A DNA stretch of 64,000 nt from JAGOBP01 sp046328575 (GTDB lineage Bacteria > Chloroflexota > Anaerolineae > Fen-1058): the NCBI GenBank assembly GCA_046328575.1, contig JAXLWI010000004.1, positions 1 through 64,000 of the forward strand. The letters run 5' to 3'. The notes beneath the pieces were generated by a model. That model made no database searches. It saw only the letters and a list, made by a program, of their open reading frames with translations, and had not been told where the DNA came from. Each line of letters starts with the position of its first letter. Position 1 is the first letter of the stretch. Made by a program: the position numbers and the translations under genes. Below, one piece after another: positions 17,145 through 25,064 of the stretch.

Positions 17145-18146
17145 CTACACTCCCCAGCGGAGACCCGGTGTCTTCACCGGCGCATCCCAGAGTTTGACGA
17201 GATCGTCGTCCATCTTCAGCATCGTGATCGAACAGCCAGCCATCTCCAGCGACGTGATGTACGGGCCGATCAGGTTGCGGACGACCTTGAGGCCGTGCTT
17301 GTTGGCGATTTCGACGGCCTTGCGATAGATGATGTACAGCTCGACCAGCGGCGTGCCGCCCATGCCGTTGACGAACAGGAGGACATTGTCGCCCGCCTTG
17401 TAAGGCAGATCGCCAATGATCGGTTCCATCAACATCTCGGTGATCTCGTCCGCGGTCTTCAACTTCATGCGCGTGCGGCCAGGCTCGCCGTGAATGCCAA
17501 TGCCGATTTCCATTTCGTCTTCGGGCAGATCGAACGTGGGCTTGCCGGCATGAGGCACCGTGCACGAAGTGAGTGCCATGCCCATGCTGCGGCCCCAGCC
17601 GTTGACCTTGCGGCACAGATCCGCTACGTCCTTCAACGAACGACCGGCTTCGGCAGCCGCACCGCACACCTTCTCGGTCAGCACGGTCACACCGACGCCG
17701 CGGCGACCAGCGGTATACAGCGAGTCCTGCACGGCAACGTCGTCGTTGGTGACTACCGCCTCGACCTCAATCCCCTCGGCGCGCGCCAGATCGGCCGCCA
17801 TTTCGAAGTTCATGATGTCGCCCGTGTAGTTCTTGACGATGTGGAGAACGCCAGCGCCGCCGTTGACGGCCTTGGTGGCTTCCAGCATCTGATCGGGGGT
17901 GGGGCTGGTGAAGACCGCGCCGGGGCAGGCCGCATCCAACATGCCCATACCGACAAATCCACCGTGCATCGGTTCGTGGCCGGAGCCGCCGCCCGAAATG
18001 ACCGCCACCTTGCCCTTCACCGGCGCATCGGCGCGAACGATGAAGTTGGGATCATAGTGGACCTTGACCAGATCAGAATGCGCGTACTCGATGCCTTTCA
18101 ATTCCTCAACAACTACATCTTCTGGCTTGTTGATCAACTTCTTCAT
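17145..18146 (-). CDS. dhaK: Dihydroxyacetone kinase subunit K (DHA-binding)
   Basis: DhaK binds dihydroxyacetone covalently through a histidine and presents it to DhaL-ATP. The expected motifs are present: ISGGGSGHEPMHGGFVGMGML (substrate loop), the EIGIGIHGEPG segment with the hemiaminal-forming His, NVLLFVNGMGGTPLVELYI and KTPGLRWGV at the end. Two ATGs lie six bases apart. The inner one (18144-18146) is seven bases after AAGGAGG and is chosen; the outer ATG would be too close to it. It sits between glpF and dhaL. Confidence 0.95.
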   Translation of the reverse strand: MKKLINKPEDVVVEELKGIEYAHSDLVKVHYDPNFIVRADAPVKGKVAVISGGGSGHEPMHGGFVGMGMLDAACPGAVFTSPTPDQMLEATKAVNGGAGVLHIVKNYTGDIMNFEMAADLARAEGIEVEAVVTNDDVAVQDSLYTAGRRGVGVTVLTEKVCGAAAEAGRSLKDVADLCRKVNGWGRSMGMALTSCTVPHAGKPTFDLPEDEMEIGIGIHGEPGRTRMKLKTADEITEMLMEPIIGDLPYKAGDNVLLFVNGMGGTPLVELYIIYRKAVEIANKHGLKVVRNLIGPYITSLEMAGCSITMLKMDDDLVKLWDAPVKTPGLRWGV

Positions 18147-18179
18147 GCCCATGCCTCCTTGGCAACTACAGACTGCAGA

Positions 18180-18893
18180 CTAGAGGCCAATCGCCAAGCG
18201 AACGACCATCGCCAACACCGCGCCAATGATCGGGCCAACGACGGGCACCCAAGAATACTCCCAATCGCTGCTGCCCTTGCCGGGGATCGGCAGAACGGCG
18301 TGCGCAATGCGCGGGCCGAGGTCACGGGCGGGGTTGAGGGCATAGCCCGTGGGGCCGCCCAATGAGAGGCCGAGACCCCAGATCAACGCGCCGATGGCGA
18401 GTGGGCCAAGGCCAGCCGTACCACCGATGCCAACCTTGCCAGAGAAGATCGCGCCAGCCACGAAGATCAGCATGAACGTCGCCAGGATTTCGGTGAGCAG
18501 GTTCTGCATGGGCTTGCGAATCGCCGGGCCAGTGCTGAACACAGCCAACTTCAGACCGGCATCGCTCGTCACTTCCCAGTGAGGCAGGTACAGTAAGAAG
18601 ACGACGATCGCACCAACGAACGCGCCTAGGAACTGCGCGACGATGGCTGTGATGGTGTCGCCCATATTGCCACCCGCCAGCAAACCGGCGATCATGCCCG
18701 CTGGATTCAAACTGCCCGGGCCACCTAACGAGCTCGAGACGAAGACACCGGACATGACCGCGATCATCCAGCCTGCCGTAATGACAATCCAGCCGCTGTT
18801 CTGACCTTTGGACTTGTTGAGAAGCACGTTGGCGACTACGCCATCGCCCAACACGATGAGCGTCATGGTGCCGAAGAACTCTGCTAAGAACAT
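18180..18893 (-). CDS. glpF: Glycerol uptake facilitator (aquaglyceroporin)
   Basis: Integral membrane channel for glycerol, and possibly DHA, of the MIP family. The 237-residue protein has the two half-helix signatures, SLNPAGMIAG and YALNPARDLGPR. The Asp after the second NPAR marks the glycerol-facilitator branch rather than water-only aquaporins. Six membrane helices are visible as hydrophobic blocks. GGAGGAAAATGTC before the ATG at 18891-18893 supports this start; the frame could extend to 18956 without a ribosome site. It is the first gene of the operon, followed 33 bases later by dhaK. Confidence 0.93.
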   Translation of the reverse strand: MFLAEFFGTMTLIVLGDGVVANVLLNKSKGQNSGWIVITAGWMIAVMSGVFVSSSLGGPGSLNPAGMIAGLLAGGNMGDTITAIVAQFLGAFVGAIVVFLLYLPHWEVTSDAGLKLAVFSTGPAIRKPMQNLLTEILATFMLIFVAGAIFSGKVGIGGTAGLGPLAIGALIWGLGLSLGGPTGYALNPARDLGPRIAHAVLPIPGKGSSDWEYSWVPVVGPIIGAVLAMVVRLAIGL

Positions 18894-18996
18894 GACATTT
18901 TCCTCCGAGGATTGGTGTGATTTGAATGTTTGATGGTGCGCGCTGCGAATTGCCACTGCTAGTTAAGCGGATTGAGGCAAAACGTGTTCTGGTCTA

Positions 18997-19130
18997 GGTT
19001 ATCCCTCCTTTTCTGCCGGATCAGCCTGTCTGCCACTACGGGATGTCGGGTGAATGGTAACTTTGCGGCTTCCGACGTTGAGTCCCGTGACTAACAAGAA
19101 TCCACAACTACTGGGCTGCTACCGGATACC
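18997..19130. other. Nested inverted repeats in the glpF leader (possible structured RNA)
   Basis: Several arms nest symmetrically: GGTTATCC (18997-19004) with GGATACC (19124-19130), CCGG (19016-19019) with CCGG (19122-19125), CAGCC (19022-19026) with GGCTG (19114-19118), ACGGGA (19038-19043) with TCCCGT (19083-19088), and GTCGG (19045-19049) with CCGAC (19072-19076). On the minus strand this would be a multi-stem RNA in the 5' leader of glpF. I do not recognise it as a known riboswitch class. Confidence 0.45.
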
Positions 19131-19156
19131 TGAGAAATGAAAAGATTGAGGAAACT

Positions 19157-19193
19157 AAAAGCGCTACTTGGGGTCGGCCCCTAATAGCGCTTC
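19157..19193 (-). terminator. Terminator-like hairpin between dhaR and glpF
   Basis: AAGCGCTA (19160-19167) and TAGCGCTT (19186-19193) enclose an inner GGGG/CCCC stem. On the minus strand TTTTAGTTT follows. It would stop read-through from dhaR before the glpF leader. The stretch 19194-19495 holds no gene; apart from the palindrome at 19398 it is AT-richer than its surroundings. Confidence 0.6.
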
Positions 19194-19397
19194 GAAACAG
19201 AAATAGAATGCCCGTTAGATTGGCTCTGCCACGAACACCATTGAACATTCTGCCGGTCCAACTTTTGCCACTGCTGACAACGGGTTGCGACCTGATGCAT
19301 GAGTTCCCCTTGAAGAACCAGATGGGCTGACAGGTGAATCAAACAAGGTCACTATATCATCTTCTTAATTTGAATGTCAATATAAGTTAGAGAAAAC

Positions 19398-19412
19398 GTT
19401 CCATATTGGAAC
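19398..19412. promoter_or_regulatory. Candidate operator GTTCCATATTGGAAC
   Basis: A perfect 15-bp palindrome (GTTCCA-TAT-TGGAAC) in the AT-rich part of the gap between dhaR and glpF, about 85 bases past the dhaR stop. Symmetry and location suggest a regulator-binding site for the glycerol/DHA block. The binding protein is not known. Confidence 0.4.
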
Positions 19413-19495
19413 AATTAGCAGTTTAGTACTGTTTCGAAATAAAACACTAAGTTCAGTTCGATGAGGAAAATTACGCGGTTCAACTGCAAATTCGC

Positions 19496-21508
19496 CTAGG
19501 AACGACGGGTCGGGGGTGTAGCAGAGGTAGGTGTACGAAAGTCTTCCAAGCGCATGCCCGAAGATTTCATTTTTCGCCAGAGGGTCGTGCGACCGATCCC
19601 AAGTGCCCGGGCCATTTTAGTTAGATTGCCTTGACACGCCCACCCTGCCCGTAAGATGGCTTCATATTCGGCTTCGTGCAAGGCTGGCACACGCTCGGCG
19701 GGTTCGTTCCGGCCCGATCGGCCCCGGATGACGTCCGGCAAATGCCGCACTTCGATCTCACCCTGATCGGCAAGTGCCGCAGCGCGCTCCAGAGCATTCT
19801 CCAACTCACGCACATTACCCGGCCACCGGTAACGGCGGATTACTTGAGATGCTTCAGTAGATATTTCAATGCGCCGCCCGGTTTGTCGCCGCAACCGATC
19901 GAGGATGGAGCTAACCAACTGAGGCAAGTCGGACATGCGGTCCCGCATGGGCGGCAATCGCAGCGAGATGCGGCTGAGCGCATAGAATAAGTCGGCCCTA
20001 AAGTCACCGTCGATTACGCGCTGCTCCAAATCGACGCTGGTCGAAGCGATAAAACGTACGTCCACGGGCATCACACGCCGCCCGCCTAAACGCATGACCT
20101 CGCCGGTCTCAATCACGCGCAGCAAAGCTGCCTGCATTTCCAAGGGCAACGCATCGATCTCTTCCAGATACAACGTGCCACCGTGCGCCAACTCAAATTT
20201 GCTCGGCTGGCCTTGAGTGCTGACACCCCGCATCGGACCGCTTTGATACCCTAAGAACTCACTGACGACCAAGTCGCGTGGCAGTACCCGACAATTGACG
20301 GTGACAAACGGACCCTCGGCGCGCGCGCTTTCGTTGTGAATCGCTCGCGCGACCACGCCCTTCCCCGTGCCACTTTCGCCTGTAATCAAAATCGGCGTTT
20401 GACTCCGTGCGGCAACTTGCGCCTGACGTCGTACCTGATTGATGATGTTGGATTCACCGACGTAATCGGCCAGCGTGAAAGTTGAGCGCGCACCGACCAT
20501 GCGCTGCACCAATCGATGTACCTGCTCAATGCGGCGCAAGGTCAAAATACAACCGTCAACTGTGCCGTCACCTTCGTGCAAGATAGGATACAAGCTCAAC
20601 AGACACCCAATTTGCAATCCCTTAACCTGAAACGTGACCTCAGTCTCCGTCAAAGATTGCAGATTCCGTCGTGCTTGCTGTACCGCTTCCGGCAATTCAA
20701 GATATTCACTCAGCGGACGGCCGACGACGGTTTCAAATTTGAGGTTGAGGATTTGCGCAGCTTGCGCATTCATGTGCGTAACCAAACCGTCGTTGTCACA
20801 CACGATTAAGCCATCGGAAATGGCTTCTAGCGTGGCGGTCAGCTGAGTATGCTGTGTGTTGACTTCGGCAAACAACCGATCGATCTGGACCTGATTTTCG
20901 ATGGCGCGCGCGGCGGAATGCACCAGCGCCAGAGTGTGAACATCGCTGGCTCGAACTAGACCGGCCAGCCCCAACACTCCGATCGGATGTCCTTCGGCTT
21001 GATAGATTGGTGCAGCCGAAGTAGCAAGTACATGGAATTTGAGGAAGAAATGTTCCGCGCCAATAACTTGGATCGGGCTGCGCTCCCATAACGCTAAACC
21101 AAAAGCATTGGTTCCCGCATGGCCTTCGTCCCAGTAAGCCCCAGGAACCAACCCCAATCCTTCGGCCTGCGTTTGCATCGCCGCGTCGCCCAATACCTCC
21201 AAGATACACGCCGAAGCGTCCAGGAGCACGACGATGTAGCCTGAGCCTTCAATCAGCTGATAGATATCCTCCATGAATGGCCGGGCGATCGCGATGAGAT
21301 CGAAGCGTTTGATGCGGAGGGATTGCAATAGATTCTCAGACAGACGCGGCAAATCGCCCGCCGTAAGCGGGTTATTTTTGGGCGCACACCGCCGCCACGA
21401 CATGGCAACCAGCGGATCGACGCGCTCATCCAAAATATTCGTGTCGACGAATTGTCGCCAGCGAGCATACAGTTGGTGAAAATCGGGGGGATATTGCGTC
21501 GGTTGCAT
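19496..21508 (-). CDS. dhaR: DhaR/AcoR-type transcriptional activator (GAF-PAS-AAA+-Fis), without the GAFTGA loop
   Basis: A 670-residue regulator. Residues about 60-205 are a GAF-like sensory domain, 220-330 a PAS domain (SDGLIVCDNDGLVTHMNAQA), 343-575 the AAA+ domain and 620-660 a Fis-type helix-turn-helix (MARALGIGRTTLWRKMKSSG). Walker A is GESGTGKG (377-384). The sigma-54 contact loop, normally GAFTGA, reads GPMRGV (424-429), so classical sigma-54 activation is unlikely. E. coli DhaR likewise acts at a sigma-70 promoter and is controlled by DhaK and DhaL. Its position directly upstream of glpF-dhaK-dhaL makes that block its likely target. The ATG at 21506-21508 has no strong ribosome site. 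Confidence 0.85.
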   Translation of the reverse strand: MQPTQYPPDFHQLYARWRQFVDTNILDERVDPLVAMSWRRCAPKNNPLTAGDLPRLSENLLQSLRIKRFDLIAIARPFMEDIYQLIEGSGYIVVLLDASACILEVLGDAAMQTQAEGLGLVPGAYWDEGHAGTNAFGLALWERSPIQVIGAEHFFLKFHVLATSAAPIYQAEGHPIGVLGLAGLVRASDVHTLALVHSAARAIENQVQIDRLFAEVNTQHTQLTATLEAISDGLIVCDNDGLVTHMNAQAAQILNLKFETVVGRPLSEYLELPEAVQQARRNLQSLTETEVTFQVKGLQIGCLLSLYPILHEGDGTVDGCILTLRRIEQVHRLVQRMVGARSTFTLADYVGESNIINQVRRQAQVAARSQTPILITGESGTGKGVVARAIHNESARAEGPFVTVNCRVLPRDLVVSEFLGYQSGPMRGVSTQGQPSKFELAHGGTLYLEEIDALPLEMQAALLRVIETGEVMRLGGRRVMPVDVRFIASTSVDLEQRVIDGDFRADLFYALSRISLRLPPMRDRMSDLPQLVSSILDRLRRQTGRRIEISTEASQVIRRYRWPGNVRELENALERAAALADQGEIEVRHLPDVIRGRSGRNEPAERVPALHEAEYEAILRAGWACQGNLTKMARALGIGRTTLWRKMKSSGMRLEDFRTPTSATPPTRRS

Positions 21509-21555
21509 GATCGAGTCTCGCGGTCAGATGGGACGACACTGGCGAGTATAGCCGT

Positions 21556-22011
21556 TTATGCCATGGCAGGCAAATGATCAGGCGGGCGCACCATCACGAT
21601 AAGGCGCTCACGGAACAATCGGGTGAACACTAGCCCCAGGATGTATTTCACTTTTAGCGAACCTGGCACATCGTGTAACATCGCGCGTCGAAAACCGAAC
21701 TTGGCATAGTAGCGTTCGCGAAAGGCGAGACAAAACAAAACCAGCGGCCCTGATTCGCGGGCCACTAGGGCATGGATGAGTGCACCTCCAACGCCGCTGC
21801 GCCGATATTCGGGCACAACCGCCAATGATCCCAATTCGCGCGCGCCCGGAAAAGGCTTGACCTGGCCGATGCCGATGATCTGGTCGTTGGCTTCAGCCAC
21901 GAGGAAGTTCTGCCAGTGCACATTGAACGGGTCCAAATGCTCGCGCCGGATCAAAGCGCAAATAAGCACTTCGTCATGCATTGTTGCGGGACGAAGGAGA
22001 TAGTCACTCAT
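21556..22011 (-). CDS. GNAT family N-acetyltransferase
   Basis: A 151-residue acetyltransferase of the ArgA/GNAT fold. The acetyl-CoA loop is AVVPEYRRSGVGGALIHAL, and the C-terminal RERYYAKFGFRRA is typical of N-acetylglutamate-synthase-like GNATs. The frame opens 12 codons earlier, but ATG 22009-22011 begins the conserved MSDYLLRPATMHDE and follows an AG-rich stretch. It stands alone between dhaR and moaA, transcribed away from moaA. The substrate is unknown. Confidence 0.8.
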   Translation of the reverse strand: MSDYLLRPATMHDEVLICALIRREHLDPFNVHWQNFLVAEANDQIIGIGQVKPFPGARELGSLAVVPEYRRSGVGGALIHALVARESGPLVLFCLAFRERYYAKFGFRRAMLHDVPGSLKVKYILGLVFTRLFRERLIVMVRPPDHLPAMA

Positions 22012-22084
22012 AAGACTAGTTGTACCGCCGTGCACACAACCTGTCAATTGAGCCTAATTGGCCGCACACTGCATCGAAAATTCA

Positions 22085-22113
22085 TTGACAGCCCCTAGAG
22101 CGCATGTTAGAAT
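22085..22113 (+). promoter_or_regulatory. Sigma-70-type promoter of moaA
   Basis: TTGACA (22085-22090), a 17-base spacer and TAGAAT (22108-22113). The predicted transcript starts near 22120, about 50 bases before the ATG. Confidence 0.75.
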
Positions 22114-22170
22114 TTCCGAACTGCCCTCGATCGGTACTGTGATCGTCATCTCTGCTACAAGGTAGGCTGC

Positions 22171-23148
22171 ATGCCGCTGGATTCTTACGGGCGTAATATC
22201 CATTACCTGCGTATTTCCCTCACCGACAAGTGCAATATGCGCTGCGTCTATTGCATGGCCGAAGACATGGTCTTCATGCCGACGGCTGAGCTGATGACGA
22301 CTGCCGAAGTGCTACGGTTGGTGCGAATCTTCGCGCGCTTGGGAGTGGATAAGGTGCGTTTGACAGGCGGCGAACCGACCGTGCATCCCGATCTGATCGA
22401 GATTGTGCGCGGCATCCGCGAGACCGGCATCACGCGCATTTCGATGACCACCAACGGTCTGCGCCTGGCCGAGCTAGCCGCGCCGCTGAAAGCTGCTGGC
22501 ATGGAGCGCGTGAACGTCAGCGTCGACACGCTCGATCCAGAACGCTTTCACCGCGTCACGCGCTGGGGCAAGCTCGATCAAGTGCTGAAGGGCATCCACG
22601 CGGCCGAAGCGCATGGCCTGACTCCGCTCAAGATCAATGCCGTCATCGCGCGCGGCTTCAACGAACAGGACGTGGTCGATCTGGCGCGCCTGACTTTGAC
22701 GCACCCTTGGCAAGTGCGCTTTATCGAGATGATGCCCTTTGGCGAAGTCGCCAATTTCGCACAAAACGCCGTCGTTTCGCAAGAGGAAATCATCCAGCAA
22801 CTTGAAGCCGCCCTAGGTCCGCTGCACGCTGTGGATGATGGCCGACTCGACGGGGAAGCGCGGCTCTACCGGCTGAGCGGGGCACTGGCCGCGATCGGGT
22901 TCATCAGCACGGTGACGAATCCGTTCTGTGCGTCGTGTTCGCGCGTGCGCTTGACGGCCGACGGCAAGCTGCGACTATGCTTGCTGCGCGATGACGAAGG
23001 CGATCTCCTCAAACCGCTGCGCGCGGGCGCCAGTGACGAGGAACTGGAACAGCAAATTCGAAGTTTGGTTTGGCGCAAGCCCTGGGGTCATGGATTGCCC
23101 GATGGGGTGATCCCGCTCGATCGGGTGATGTCGCAAATCGGTGGCTAA
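22171..23148 (+). CDS. moaA: GTP 3',8-cyclase (molybdenum cofactor biosynthesis protein A)
   Basis: Radical-SAM enzyme catalysing the first step of molybdenum cofactor synthesis from GTP. The N-terminal [4Fe-4S] site is CNMRCVYC (Cys21, 25, 28). LTGGEPTV is the SAM-binding strand. The second cluster is formed by FCASCSRVRL and the later LRLCLL. The protein ends in a Gly-Gly pair, as functional MoaA proteins do. AAGGTAGGC precedes the ATG. No other moa genes are in the window. A consensus promoter lies at 22085-22113 and a terminator at 23150-23187. Confidence 0.95.
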   Translation: MPLDSYGRNIHYLRISLTDKCNMRCVYCMAEDMVFMPTAELMTTAEVLRLVRIFARLGVDKVRLTGGEPTVHPDLIEIVRGIRETGITRISMTTNGLRLAELAAPLKAAGMERVNVSVDTLDPERFHRVTRWGKLDQVLKGIHAAEAHGLTPLKINAVIARGFNEQDVVDLARLTLTHPWQVRFIEMMPFGEVANFAQNAVVSQEEIIQQLEAALGPLHAVDDGRLDGEARLYRLSGALAAIGFISTVTNPFCASCSRVRLTADGKLRLCLLRDDEGDLLKPLRAGASDEELEQQIRSLVWRKPWGHGLPDGVIPLDRVMSQIGG

Positions 23149-23149
23149 G

Positions 23150-23187
23150 AAAAACCTCCGGGATCGTTATGAACTCGGAGGTTTTCG
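23150..23187. terminator. Bidirectional terminator between moaA and the response regulator
   Basis: AAAACCTCCG (23151-23160) and CGGAGGTTTT (23176-23185) form a perfect 10-bp stem with A/T runs on both sides, serving the convergent genes. Confidence 0.88.
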
Positions 23188-23967
23188 TTACTCTTGGCTC
23201 AGAATGGTCTGCATGTCCAACAAAGCCCGTTTGAGATATAGCCACACGACACCCAGCCGATTGGGTCCGAGGCGTCGATCAAAAATCAGCATGACAAACA
23301 CCTGCGCCGAGATATTGGCCGCGTAAAGATCGAAGCGCGTGCCTTCGTGATAGATCAGATTAAGCGCGCGTGGTTCATGCCACGCGTACGTGATTGACTG
23401 TGGTGCGTCGAAGCTGCGGCGCAAATAGCCAACCACTTCCGCAGTCTCAACGCCATCGACTGAGCCGACTTCCGTGAGCACTCGCCCGGCAGTATCGGCG
23501 AGCAGCACACACGCTGCTCCGGCCTCGTAACGCAAGTCTTGCAGGCGGACAACGAGCCGATCGAATTTTGTGGTCGCGATCGGCTGGATGACTTCTTCTG
23601 GCGCTGTCAACACATCTTGAACCGCGTTCAAAAATTCTTCGACCTTGAACGGCTTGGCAAAATAACGTGTGGTCTGTAAACGTCGGCTGGCCGCCTGCAC
23701 ATCATCCGATCCATAAGCGGTGATCAAGATAGTGGGTAGGCTGGGTCGATCGCGCCGCACGCGGCTGAGCAGATCGAGACCGCTCATGCCTGGCATGCGC
23801 AAATCTGTGACGACGAGATCATACGGCGCGTGCGCCAACGCCGAGAGCGCCGCTTCGCCCGATTGAACCTGCGAGACCGCATAATCCTGTCCGGCCGATT
23901 CCAGACTCTCTTTCAAAAGGAACGCGACTTTTGGTTCGTCGTCGACAATCAAGATGCGTTTAGTCAC
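23188..23967 (-). CDS. Response regulator with a roadblock/LC7-like output domain
   Basis: A 259-residue protein. An N-terminal receiver domain has the acidic pocket VDDEP, the phospho-acceptor Asp in VVTDLRMPGMSG, ITAYGS and the Lys in YFAKPF. The C-terminal 130 residues (FDRLVVRLQDLRYEAGAACVLLADTAGRVLTEVG onward) have the pattern of roadblock/LC7 domains, which partner small GTPases in gliding and polarity systems of Chloroflexota and myxobacteria. GTG 23967 is the preferred start because GGAG lies about nine bases upstream and it begins TKRILIVDDE. The last gene of the sensor cluster; its output is unknown. Confidence 0.78.
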   Translation of the reverse strand: MTKRILIVDDEPKVAFLLKESLESAGQDYAVSQVQSGEAALSALAHAPYDLVVTDLRMPGMSGLDLLSRVRRDRPSLPTILITAYGSDDVQAASRRLQTTRYFAKPFKVEEFLNAVQDVLTAPEEVIQPIATTKFDRLVVRLQDLRYEAGAACVLLADTAGRVLTEVGSVDGVETAEVVGYLRRSFDAPQSITYAWHEPRALNLIYHEGTRFDLYAANISAQVFVMLIFDRRLGPNRLGVVWLYLKRALLDMQTILSQE

Positions 23968-24067
23968 CGCGGTTGCTCCGAGGGTATCAGCCTGCGCTAA
24001 GGATAACACGGAAGCCCCGCCGACCGCGTTTCTATCAAGTTACGATTGCGTGACGAGAAAGCATGTG

Positions 24068-24168
24068 GGATTTTCGATTGCTGATTTTGGATTGATTGAA
24101 ACGACAACGTCACTCGCTCAGCCTGGACACCGATCGAGTGATCATGCGAACCGAAAATCCAAAATCAG
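24068..24168. repeat. GATTTTGGATT-word inverted repeat
   Basis: GGATTTTCG (24068-24076) and CTGATTTTGGATT (24081-24093) are matched by CGAAAATCC (24152-24160) and AATCCAAAATCAG (24156-24168). The arms flank about 60 bases in the gap between two response regulators. Related words occur at 30058 and 55262-55358. Confidence 0.7.
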
Positions 24169-24178
24169 ACTTCCAAAA

Positions 24179-24982
24179 TCAAGGAGTTGGTGCGTTCGCC
24201 GAGAAGAGGTAACCTACGCCGCGCACATTGAGCACATAGACGGGTTGATCAGGATCGGGTTCAATTTTCTGGCGCAAGCGTCGAATGTGGACACGCACGA
24301 TCGCGCGGGCTTCATGTTCGTCGGCATCATAGCCTTGCACCGCCGCGACGAGTTCGCGCGGCGAGATTACTTGATCGGGATGCTCCATCAAGTAGGCCAG
24401 CATTTTGAATTCAGTTAACGTGAGATCAAGTAATTGATTGTTGGCCGTCGCCACATGCCGCTGCAGATCGAGACTGATGTTCCGCAGGCTGAGATGCCGA
24501 TCGGATGAGGCTGGCGGCGCGGCATCCACGCCCACCGGCGGCTGCAATTCCACAATCGCGCGCTGCATCAGGCCCACCAAATCGCGCTGGCGCATCATCT
24601 GCGCACGATGACTGAGGCCGCGTTGCACGGCGGCGATGATCTCGGCTACAGCCGCCGGTTTGAGCAAATAATCGAACGCGCCACGCCGCATCGCCGCAAT
24701 CGCCGTTTCCAGCGTGCCATGCGCGGTTAACATGATGATGACGGTTTCCGGCGCAATCTGCTTGGCGGCTTCCGTCACTTGAATGCCATCCATGCCCTTC
24801 ATCTTCAGGTCGAGCAGCATTAGATCGATCGGCGTCTGCTTCAAGATCTCTAACGCGAGTTCACCGCTTTCGGCCTCGTTAACCTGAAAGCCTTCTAGCT
24901 CCAGGATCTCCTGCAGCGACTCGCGCATCGAGCGTTCATCATCGACGACCAGAATGTGGGGGATGGCACTTTGATTAGTCAT
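24179..24982 (-). CDS. OmpR/PhoB-family response regulator
   Basis: A 267-residue regulator. The receiver domain (about residues 10-120) has VVDDE, the phospho-acceptor Asp in MLLDLKMKGMDG, LTAHGT and the Lys in YLLKPA. A linker leads to a winged-helix DNA-binding domain (about 165-262) with LDLTLTEFKMLAYLMEHPDQVISPREL and HIRRLRQKIEPDP. LTAHGTLETAIAAMRRGAFDYLLKP is NtrC-like, so the receiver may have been swapped in from another family. It lies next to the histidine kinase gene, which is its probable partner. The target genes are unknown. Confidence 0.88.
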   Translation of the reverse strand: MTNQSAIPHILVVDDERSMRESLQEILELEGFQVNEAESGELALEILKQTPIDLMLLDLKMKGMDGIQVTEAAKQIAPETVIIMLTAHGTLETAIAAMRRGAFDYLLKPAAVAEIIAAVQRGLSHRAQMMRQRDLVGLMQRAIVELQPPVGVDAAPPASSDRHLSLRNISLDLQRHVATANNQLLDLTLTEFKMLAYLMEHPDQVISPRELVAAVQGYDADEHEARAIVRVHIRRLRQKIEPDPDQPVYVLNVRGVGYLFSANAPTP

Positions 24983-25005
24983 AGGCTATCAGTTCGTTGG
25001 TGCGA

Positions 25006-25054
25006 TAGTACGATAGTCAATCACCTTGATGTGATTCCGTTAGCTATCGTACTA
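25006..25054. repeat. TAGTACGATAG inverted repeat with nested AATCAC/GTGATT stem
   Basis: TAGTACGATAG (25006-25016) and CTATCGTACTA (25044-25054) form the outer stem. AATCAC (25019-25024) and GTGATT (25031-25036) form an inner stem. It fills the gap between the kinase and its response regulator. A related fragment (ACTATCGCACGATCTTACTATCG) lies at 42022-42044. Confidence 0.7.
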
Positions 25055-25064
25055 GGCCGCTACG

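Noticed and set aside
15257..18365. Long plus-strand open frames (375 and 408 codons) opposite glpK, dhaL, dhaK and glpF
   Set aside because: They mirror the third-position bias of the minus-strand genes; the minus-strand proteins carry full family signatures while these carry none.
18997..19130. Cobalamin, TPP or c-di-GMP riboswitch
   Set aside because: A few words resemble these classes (for example GCCACT, GGATACCTG, GCAAAG) but in the wrong order or strand, and the core consensus boxes are missing.
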